In this document: positions 7,148-13,295 of the stretch, piece after piece
Layout: every line of letters begins with the position of its first letter
How positions within the stretch are numbered: position 1 is the first letter of the stretch
Assembly (NCBI GenBank): GCA_021160185.1
Contig: JAGHDA010000242.1
Span: forward strand, 1-13,295
Reading direction: 5' to 3'
From: Verrucomicrobiota bacterium
GTDB taxonomy: Bacteria > Verrucomicrobiota > Verrucomicrobiia > Limisphaerales > CAZBKV01
Length of the DNA stretch: 13,295 nt
The notes under the pieces: model-generated
What the model was told of the DNA's origin: nothing
What the model saw: only the letters and a program-made list of their open reading frames with translations
Databases searched by the model: none
Translations under genes and position numbers: made by a program

Positions 7148-10108
7148 TTAACGGCCGCTAAACACTCGGTTGTACGCCTCCCGAATTGCGGCGCGGTATC
7201 TGGCCAAAGCCGCCAGTAGATCCTCCGCCGCGGCAAAGCCGCAGCGAACCGCCACTCGATAAAGAGCCGCTTCGTCATCGGGCAGCTCCGTTTCCCCCTC
7301 GTAGCTCCACCGTCGCAGGATCGCTTCCACTTGCCGAAGCTTGCGGTAGTTCTCGATCAATTTCTCCCCCGCGTCCGCAGGCAACCAACCCGAAGCCTCC
7401 GCCGAGCGAAGCGCTTGGAGGGTGTTCGGAATCAACTTGCCCGCGCTCAGGCAGTAAGTTTGAGCAATGAACTCCGCGTCCATGATTCCCCCTGCTCCGG
7501 TCTTGATCGCCAGATGGCCGCGGCCGGGACGAGTGCGCTCTCTCTCGATCCGGCGGCGCATCTCGTCCACTTGGATCCGCCAATCCTTCCGCCAGAGAGG
7601 GGAACGGCCGGGCCCGCTCAAGTCCGCCAACGGCGCGATCCCCTCAAGGAACGCCCTTCCCGTCCGCGCGTTGCCGGCGATGAATCGCGCCCGCGTAAGG
7701 GCTTGAACCTCCCAGAGCCTTCCCCGCTCCCGGTAGTAACGAAGGTGCGCTCTGAGATGATTGACCAACAAGCCCTCCTTCCCGTCGGGGCGAAGCCGTG
7801 TGTCCACCTCGAACGCCACGCCGTACTCGGTGCGCGCGGCGATCAACCGGATCAACTCGCGCGCCGGGGTCAGCAAGGCCTGCAGGTCCGCCTCATCCTC
7901 GGCGACGAAAAGAACGTCCAAGTCCGACCCGTAGTTGAGCTCCGCCCCGCCCAGCTTCCCCAATCCGATCACGGCGATCGGGGCCTCTTCCTCGGCGTCC
8001 AATCCAAAAGCGACCTCCAACGCGTAACGGAGACACGCCTCGGCCAGAGCGGAAAGCTCCTTCAAGTTCTGCTCGTAATCTGCCAGGCCGAGGATGTCCC
8101 GCAGGCCGATCCGCATAAACTCGGCCTGGTGATAGCGCCGCACCCACGCAAGAGCGTCCGGTTCCGTCTTCCGTCCCGCTCGAAGTTCGGCCAGGGTCTC
8201 CGCGGCGTTCTTGCTTCGGGTCAGAAAGCCGCCTTCTTCCAGCCAGTCCACCATGTCCGGTTCGCGAAGCGCGATCTCAGCAAGGAACTCGGAGCGGTCG
8301 AAAAGCAGCGTCAGCATCTCGAACCGCTTGGGGTTCGCGTTCCACGATTCGAACAACAGCCGCCTCGCGCCGTACCGCTCCGAGTAGGTGTCCAGACGCG
8401 CCATGACCCGGTCCGGATCTGAAAGCCGCTTCGCCTTCGGGGCGCCGTCCGGGCCAGCCTCGCGCCGATAGAGATCGATCCGATCCCGACGCGGGCACAG
8501 CTCTAGAAGCCGGGAGAACAAGCGGCGGGCGGTCGCCTCGACGCGGGAGGAGGCGTGGCCCACGCCGGAGCCCTCGATAAAACGCCGCGCCAATCGCCAC
8601 GCATGTTCCGGATCCCGAAAGCTGTGCGCGGCGAGGATCTCCCGCCATCGGGAGACATCCTCCAGCGGGGGCAAGGAATCCCGCTTCGACGGATGGCGGG
8701 GAAAGAAGCGTCCGTAGACAGATCGCACTTTCTCCCGAACCGCCTCGAGCTCCCCCAGAAACGCCTTCTGCGACTTGAACCCCATCAAGCGCGCCAGGCG
8801 AATCAAGGCCTCCTCTTCAGTCGGCAGCTCATGAGTCTGGCGGTTCTCTTCCATTTGGAGGCGATGCTCGACGGCGCGTAAAAACACGTAGGCCCGCTGC
8901 AAGAAACGCGCCTCGTCGGGCTCCAAGAAGCGGTAGGCAGCCAGCTTCCCCAAGGCCTTCAAGGTGTTGGCTTCGGCCACAAACGGATTCTTCCCGGCGT
9001 GAAGCAGCTGCAGCGCCTGCGTCACAAACTCGATCTCCCGAATGCCCCCCGGCCCCAGCTTGATGTTGCGCCTTGCTGTGTCGGAAGTGAGGATTTCTCT
9101 CTCGATGCGCTGTTTCATGTCCGCAATGTCATCCAGGACCGCTTCGTCCAGGCTTCGCGGATGGCGGAAAGGCTCGATCAAGTCGAGGAACTCGCCGGCC
9201 GTGGCGCGCGAGCCGGCCGCCCTCCTAGCTTTCAACAGCATCATCCGCTCCCACGTCTGTCCCCAAGCTCCGTAGTACTCCTCATAAGAGGCAAGCGAAC
9301 GCGCCGCCGCGCCGGCCGGGCCGTCGGGCCGCAGCCGCAGGTCCACCCGGTACAACTGCCCCTCGGGAGCGGCGCGGGTTGTTTCGCTCACCAAAAGGCC
9401 GCTCAACCGCTCGAAGAATTCGCCGCTGGGCGCGCCGCGCGGCTCGGCGCCGGGCGAAGGCGGCGTCTTGGCCAAAACGCCTTCCTCATCATAGACAAAA
9501 ATAATGTCTACATCGGAATGGTAGTTCAGCTCCGTCCCTCCCAGCTTGCCCAACCCCACCACGGCAAAACCGGTCGACCGCCACGCCCCTTCCGAATCGC
9601 GGTGAAACGGCTCGCCCAACCGCTTGGCAAGCCGCCGCCTCACGATCCGCAGAACCCCCTCCAAACAGGCGTCCGCCAAATGCGAGAGCTCGGCGGTCAC
9701 GGCTTCGAGCGAACCGAATCCGGCCAGGTCCTTGGCGGCGATGCGAAGCAACTGTCGCTGTTTCCATGTTCGAAGTTGCCTCAGGGCGCCCTCGAAATCC
9801 TCGCGCTCAAGGAGAGCCCCCAACTCCGCTTCCATCTGGCTGATATAGCTCTCCCGACGGCGATTGCGCCGCAAGTCCTCCAGGTCCATCAGATCGGCCG
9901 TCCATTCAGGATGCGCCCCCAGGAGAACCCCCAGCGCTCGGGAGCCGCTCAGCGTCGCCACCGCGACCCGCGCCTGCTCCTCGCTCGCTTCCCTCAGAAG
10001 CAAAGCCGCCGGCGTCTCCCTTAGCCGTTCCAACCCCGCCTTGACGCGCTCAGGATCGGCTGAATCCGCCGCCGCCTTTTCCCACAAGTCCTGCCCCATC
10101 GCCGCCAT
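7148..10108 (-). CDS. glnE: Bifunctional glutamine synthetase adenylyltransferase/deadenylase
   Basis: GlnE attaches AMP to, and removes it from, glutamine synthetase in the cytoplasm, under control of a PII protein. From ATG 10108 it has 986 residues, close to the family's usual length of about 950. Both nucleotidyltransferase halves are intact. The N-terminal half, normally the deadenylase, has GLGKLGGTELNYHSDVD (185-201, Asp199 and Asp201), VDLRLRPDG (255-263) and KLGPGGIREIEF (350-361). The C-terminal half, normally the adenylylase, has GLGKLGGAELNYGSDLD (715-731, Asp729 and Asp731), VDTRLRPDGK (768-777) and KTGAGGIMDAEF (869-880). The frame extends upstream to TTG 10207, but those 33 residues are Gly/Pro/Arg-rich and unlike the family. 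ATG 10108 has GAAGG (10119-10123) 10 bases upstream. No glnA or glnB is nearby. Confidence 0.96.
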   Translation of the reverse strand: MAAMGQDLWEKAAADSADPERVKAGLERLRETPAALLLREASEEQARVAVATLSGSRALGVLLGAHPEWTADLMDLEDLRRNRRRESYISQMEAELGALLEREDFEGALRQLRTWKQRQLLRIAAKDLAGFGSLEAVTAELSHLADACLEGVLRIVRRRLAKRLGEPFHRDSEGAWRSTGFAVVGLGKLGGTELNYHSDVDIIFVYDEEGVLAKTPPSPGAEPRGAPSGEFFERLSGLLVSETTRAAPEGQLYRVDLRLRPDGPAGAAARSLASYEEYYGAWGQTWERMMLLKARRAAGSRATAGEFLDLIEPFRHPRSLDEAVLDDIADMKQRIEREILTSDTARRNIKLGPGGIREIEFVTQALQLLHAGKNPFVAEANTLKALGKLAAYRFLEPDEARFLQRAYVFLRAVEHRLQMEENRQTHELPTEEEALIRLARLMGFKSQKAFLGELEAVREKVRSVYGRFFPRHPSKRDSLPPLEDVSRWREILAAHSFRDPEHAWRLARRFIEGSGVGHASSRVEATARRLFSRLLELCPRRDRIDLYRREAGPDGAPKAKRLSDPDRVMARLDTYSERYGARRLLFESWNANPKRFEMLTLLFDRSEFLAEIALREPDMVDWLEEGGFLTRSKNAAETLAELRAGRKTEPDALAWVRRYHQAEFMRIGLRDILGLADYEQNLKELSALAEACLRYALEVAFGLDAEEEAPIAVIGLGKLGGAELNYGSDLDVLFVAEDEADLQALLTPARELIRLIAARTEYGVAFEVDTRLRPDGKEGLLVNHLRAHLRYYRERGRLWEVQALTRARFIAGNARTGRAFLEGIAPLADLSGPGRSPLWRKDWRIQVDEMRRRIERERTRPGRGHLAIKTGAGGIMDAEFIAQTYCLSAGKLIPNTLQALRSAEASGWLPADAGEKLIENYRKLRQVEAILRRWSYEGETELPDDEAALYRVAVRCGFAAAEDLLAALARYRAAIREAYNRVFSGR

Positions 10109-10168
10109 TACAGGACCGCCTTCTACGCCCCGCAAAGGCAAAAGAGATTCTTTTCCGCTTCCCTCAGC

Positions 10169-10247
10169 GCCTCCTCGCTCCTTTCCGGTTCCGGTTCGAG
10201 GAGGCAATTTCTGTGGCTTGGACGCGGCGCGCCAGGTAGCCTCCTCC
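10169..10247 (+). promoter_or_regulatory. Possible translation-control leader (sequestered Shine-Dalgarno)
   Basis: CGAGGAGGC (10197-10205) contains a near-ideal ribosome site, GAGGAGG. It is exactly complementary to GCCTCCTCG upstream (10169-10177; 9 bp, 19-base loop). Its last eight bases are also complementary to GCCTCCTC downstream (10239-10246; 33-base loop). The two pairings exclude each other. The seen fact is the complementarity; a switch is inference. It requires a transcript starting before 10169, which is not shown. Confidence 0.35.
10213..10239 (+). CDS. Eight-codon mini-ORF before the GxGYxYP gene
   Basis: GTG at 10213, 8 bases after GAGGAGG (10198-10204), reads MAWTRRAR and stops at TAG 10237-10239. 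It is in frame with the main ATG at 10252, 12 bases further on, which lacks a ribosome site of its own. It could be a leader peptide giving translational coupling. Alternatively, the TAG could be a mutation or base error within what was once the Arg-rich start of the signal peptide. Short and unproven. Confidence 0.3.
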   Translation: MAWTRRAR

Positions 10248-10251
10248 GGCT

Positions 10252-13200
10252 ATGGGAGCGCAAGGTTTTTTCAGGCTCCTGCTTGCAGCGGCAGGGTGCT
10301 TAGCGCAGGCCGTCCACGCCCAGACGGCCGAGGAGGCAAGCTATCCGAAAGGAACCAATCTAACCTCTGTGATCGTGATCCGCGTCAGCGATTTGGGCGG
10401 CGAGGCCCAGCAAACGCTGATTGCCACCTTGCAAGGCCTGGTAGCCCGCAGCTCCGGCGAGCAAATTTACGTGGAAGGCTCCGGCGGATACGAATTCTGG
10501 GAAGAGGTTCTCCGGGACCGCTATGGCATTCCTCTCCGAAGGGAAACCGACCCCTGGGCGTTGCTGGATCGCTTTCGCGGCCTCCTCTCCGGCTACATCC
10601 TCTACGACCGGACTCACCCCGACTCTCTCAATGCGGCCACGGCGCTCAGCGGCCCCCTGAATGCGGTGGCCGTAGATCGCTCGATCGAATCCCAGGTCCG
10701 GGCTCACGGCCTGACCCGACGAGCGGCCGATGTGAGCAATTGCGATGAGCTGTGGGTATGGACCCGCTACCCCGGACGATTCAACCCGCGGATCGCCGTG
10801 GAGCAAAAGGAGTCGTTCAGCCTGCAGTTGCGGGACTACGCCGCGATGGCCGACGCATTCACCTTCTTCGACGGCAATTCCTCCTTCCGCCGGGCGGCGC
10901 TGGCCGACTTGGATCCGGACGCGCGGCTCTTCGGCTGGGGCGACGCCTCCAGCGGCGAAGACCGTTTCGTAACCGTTTCCTCGCGCTTGGGAGTCTCCAC
11001 TCTCGCGGCGGACTGGGCGTTGAACCTTTCCACCCTCAGTTCCGTCCGCGACTCTTCCATCTTCCAAAAAACCTACGCCCCGCCGCCGATGGAATCCGAA
11101 GCGCACTACGTCGCTTTTCTCGCCACCGACGGCGACAACGTGCAATGGAATCTGGGCGGGCTGCCGGCTTACTTCGAGAACAGCGCCCGCGGCGAGTTCG
11201 ACATGGGGTGGACGATCAGCCCTTCGCTGGCCGAAGTCGCTCCCGCAGCGCTTCGTTGGTACTACGACCACGCCGCCTGTGGAACCCATCGAGACTTCTT
11301 TGTGGCCGGCCCCAGCGGCGACGGTTACTTCTACCCCAGCCGCTATCCCCGGGAAGACCTCCTCCGGCACGTCCGACGACTCGACGCCCTGATGGCCAAG
11401 GCGGATCTGAACCTGGTTCAGATCCTGGACTTTGACGCCTTTGCGCGAACCGATCTGTGGGATTGCTACACCGCTCAGCCGCACATCGACGGCTTGTTAT
11501 ACATGGACTATTCGCGATACGACGCGGCCCGCGGGGCCACGCTTTTCTCCAACGGCAAGCCGGTGGTGGCCGCCCGCGCTATGCTCTGGGGCGGCCTTCC
11601 GGGCGCGGACGAAGCAAGCCTTGTGCAACTCCTCAACACCGCCCCGCGGGACCCGTCCGATCCTTCCGCCTACACATTGGCGGCGGTTCACGTATGGAGC
11701 AAAACGCTCCAGGATGTGAAAAAAGTTGTGGACGCCCTGGACCCGCGCGTTCGCGTGGTCACCCCGGACACGCTGGTGAAACTGCTTCGGATCAATGTGG
11801 GCGAGCGCCGGCGCTTCGCCTTCGCCGCCGGGCTCCAGGGATGGAGAGGGGGAACCTCCGGCAAGCCGTATGACAAAGCCGAATGGACGCCGAGCGAAGG
11901 CCAGGGCGCGCTGCTGCTGGACGGCTCGGACCTTGGCGCGCCCGACGCCCTGCCAAACGCTTGGTTCTCGCGCCAACTCATCCTGCCGACGAACGTGACG
12001 GCGTTGCGTTTCGCCACCCGCGCCGCCAACGACGGCCGCCTTCGCGTCCGCATCCGGGGCCAGGATGGCGCATGGGCGACGCTGATGGATTGGAACCGTC
12101 CCTCCGGCGAAAATTGGGCGGTCAAGACCCTGGATCTGAGTTCTTACGCCGGGCAAACAGTGACTCTTTGCTTCGAGCAGAACGACGGAGGGCAAGGCTC
12201 CGGCGAATATCGCTTTGTGGACGACATCATTGTGGAAACTTCCGGGGATGGCGAGCCGAGCGCGCCTCAGCCGCCGCGGCTGCTCGAGGCGTTCGACGCG
12301 GCCACTAATCGCGTGGAGCTCCTCTGGCGGCATGCCGGCAATGAGCGGGTCGCCTTCCGCGTTGAAAGAAAAACAGGATTGGAAGGCGCTTGGGAGGAAA
12401 TCGCCGCCCTGCCCGCCTCGGCGTGCGGATGGAACGACACAACCGTCGCTCCTCAAATGACCTATCTCTATCGCGTCCGAGCTCTCAACGCCTCCGGCCG
12501 AAGCGCGCTCTCCAACGAGCGCGCGATCACTTCGCCCGCTCTTCTGATTCCCCTCGGCGCTCGATGGCAATACTGGGACAAAGGCTCAGATCCGGATCCC
12601 TCCTGGACGCAGCCCCAATTCGACGCCTCCGCGTGGCCCGAAGGACCGGCTCAGTTGGGCTATGGCGACGGAGACGAAGCTTGGGAAATCGGCTACGGCG
12701 GCGACCCCGCCCACAAACCCATCACCGCCTACTTCCGCCGCGTCTTCGAGGCGCCGGAGCCCGCTCGCGTCACGCGGCTCCAGGGGCATCTGCTCCGGGA
12801 CGACGGCGCAGCAGTCTACCTCAACGGCCGGGAAATCTTTCGAAGCAACCTCCCTTCCGGCGCGATCAATTCCCAAACCCGCGCGATCCAGGCGGCGACC
12901 GGCGCGGAGGAAGAGGCCTTTTTCCCCTTCGCCGCGCCGCCGACGCTCCTGCGGCCCGGACTGAATGTCCTGGCTGTGGAAGTCCATCAAGCCGCGCCGG
13001 ACAGTTCCGATCTCAGCTTTGATTTGGACCTTTACGCCGCGCTGCGCCCGCCGCAGCCTTCCTTGCAGATTGCGCGGCAAGGGGCGCGCCTGAAGCTTTC
13101 CTGGCCTCTCTGGGCGGAGGGTTTCCAGCTTGTGCAGACTTCGGATCCTGCCGCTTCCCGGGAATGGAACCCTTGGCCGGGCGTTCCCTCCGCGACGGAA

Positions 13201-13266
13201 AATGCCGTCGAGGCGGTCGTCGAGCCGACGAGCCCGCAGCGGTTTTTCCGCCTGAAAGGGCCCTAG
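10252..13266 (+). CDS. Secreted multidomain GxGYxYP putative glycoside hydrolase
   Basis: A 1004-residue secreted protein. A signal peptide (1-23, hydrophobic 9-21, likely cut at VHA/QT) is followed by a GxGYxYP N-terminal domain (about 35-275). The GxGYxYP domain (about 284-515) shows ATDGDN (291-296) and the name-giving motif GDGYFYP (356-362). Then come a beta-sandwich resembling a carbohydrate-binding module (about 522-663), a fibronectin type III domain (about 672-758), a second jelly-roll module (about 764-928, with QLGYGDGDEA and LRDDGAAVYLNG) and a tail (about 935-1002) ending FFRLKGP. The family is annotated as a putative glycoside hydrolase from structure and context; I know of no firmly assigned substrate. 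The accessory modules suggest polysaccharide binding outside the cell. The tail resembles C-termini common in Verrucomicrobia secreted proteins. The ATG at 10252 is the first start that gives a signal peptide, but no Shine-Dalgarno lies at the normal distance. The gene is divergent from glnE. Confidence 0.92.
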   Translation: MGAQGFFRLLLAAAGCLAQAVHAQTAEEASYPKGTNLTSVIVIRVSDLGGEAQQTLIATLQGLVARSSGEQIYVEGSGGYEFWEEVLRDRYGIPLRRETDPWALLDRFRGLLSGYILYDRTHPDSLNAATALSGPLNAVAVDRSIESQVRAHGLTRRAADVSNCDELWVWTRYPGRFNPRIAVEQKESFSLQLRDYAAMADAFTFFDGNSSFRRAALADLDPDARLFGWGDASSGEDRFVTVSSRLGVSTLAADWALNLSTLSSVRDSSIFQKTYAPPPMESEAHYVAFLATDGDNVQWNLGGLPAYFENSARGEFDMGWTISPSLAEVAPAALRWYYDHAACGTHRDFFVAGPSGDGYFYPSRYPREDLLRHVRRLDALMAKADLNLVQILDFDAFARTDLWDCYTAQPHIDGLLYMDYSRYDAARGATLFSNGKPVVAARAMLWGGLPGADEASLVQLLNTAPRDPSDPSAYTLAAVHVWSKTLQDVKKVVDALDPRVRVVTPDTLVKLLRINVGERRRFAFAAGLQGWRGGTSGKPYDKAEWTPSEGQGALLLDGSDLGAPDALPNAWFSRQLILPTNVTALRFATRAANDGRLRVRIRGQDGAWATLMDWNRPSGENWAVKTLDLSSYAGQTVTLCFEQNDGGQGSGEYRFVDDIIVETSGDGEPSAPQPPRLLEAFDAATNRVELLWRHAGNERVAFRVERKTGLEGAWEEIAALPASACGWNDTTVAPQMTYLYRVRALNASGRSALSNERAITSPALLIPLGARWQYWDKGSDPDPSWTQPQFDASAWPEGPAQLGYGDGDEAWEIGYGGDPAHKPITAYFRRVFEAPEPARVTRLQGHLLRDDGAAVYLNGREIFRSNLPSGAINSQTRAIQAATGAEEEAFFPFAAPPTLLRPGLNVLAVEVHQAAPDSSDLSFDLDLYAALRPPQPSLQIARQGARLKLSWPLWAEGFQLVQTSDPAASREWNPWPGVPSATENAVEAVVEPTSPQRFFRLKGP

Positions 13267-13295
13267 TCCCGGAAACGCTTCTTGACGTCCGAAAA

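Larger units (their letters stand above)
10109..10251. other. Divergent intergenic region between glnE and the GxGYxYP gene
   Basis: This 143-bp stretch holds the 5' ends of both genes. It includes three copies of a CCTCC/GGAGG-type element, described separately, and a short tandem TTCCGGTTCCGGTT at 10183-10196. No convincing -35/-10 pair was found for either direction. Confidence 0.7.

Noticed and set aside
7331..10024. Plus-strand open frames across glnE (7331-8422 and 8999-10024)
   Set aside because: They lie opposite a complete, motif-bearing GlnE and have low-complexity products, so they are shadows.
10109..10207. Upstream extension of GlnE to TTG 10207
   Set aside because: The extra residues are Gly/Pro/Arg-rich, unlike GlnE N-termini, and ATG 10108 has its own ribosome site.
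10285..10299. Possible lipobox (AAGC, Cys16) in the GxGYxYP signal peptide
   Set aside because: The -3 position is Ala rather than Leu/Val/Ile, and a good signal peptidase I site (VHA/QT) follows. Lipidation is not supported.
10360..11484. Minus-strand 374-codon frame inside the GxGYxYP gene
   Set aside because: The plus strand encodes a coherent secreted protein with family motifs here. The minus product shows none.

Overview
The window looks like a chromosomal piece from an uncultured Verrucomicrobiota-like bacterium. This is an inference from four things: GC-rich, codon-biased DNA; a Tat-exported Gfo/Idh/MocA oxidoreductase next to a secreted HEAT-repeat protein; a large secreted GxGYxYP protein carrying FN3 and jelly-roll modules; and the Verrucomicrobia-style C-terminal tail of that protein ending in FFRL. 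No rRNA, tRNA, CRISPR array, transposase or phage gene was seen.

Layout, left to right. Positions 1-320 hold an inverted repeat (arms 1-89 and 232-320) that breaks a HEAT-repeat gene and is best read as a fold-back chimera at a contig end. The gene's first 364 codons are on the minus strand (1328 down to about 237). A further 52 codons of the same gene appear on the plus strand (85-240). Upstream of it, probably in one operon, is the Tat-exported oxidoreductase (1376-2665, minus). Divergent from that are a membrane-anchored thioredoxin-like protein (2800-3339), a YebC/TACO1 translation factor (3448-4200) and an MMPL/RND transporter (4292-7120), all plus. The transporter converges on glnE (7148-10108, minus), the bifunctional glutamine synthetase adenylyltransferase. 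Divergent from glnE is the 1004-residue GxGYxYP protein (10252-13266, plus).

How the genes fit together. The two ends suggest carbohydrate metabolism in the cell envelope: a sugar-type oxidoreductase, a HEAT-repeat partner, and a putative secreted glycoside hydrolase with carbohydrate-binding-like modules. The centre is housekeeping: redox, translation, lipid-type export and nitrogen regulation. No single new multi-gene system can be supported. The observations most worth a second look are the fold-back at the left edge and the leader of the GxGYxYP gene. That leader has a strong Shine-Dalgarno sequence flanked by two complementary segments and followed by an eight-codon in-frame mini-ORF. 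Intergenic stretches are all shorter than 300 bases.
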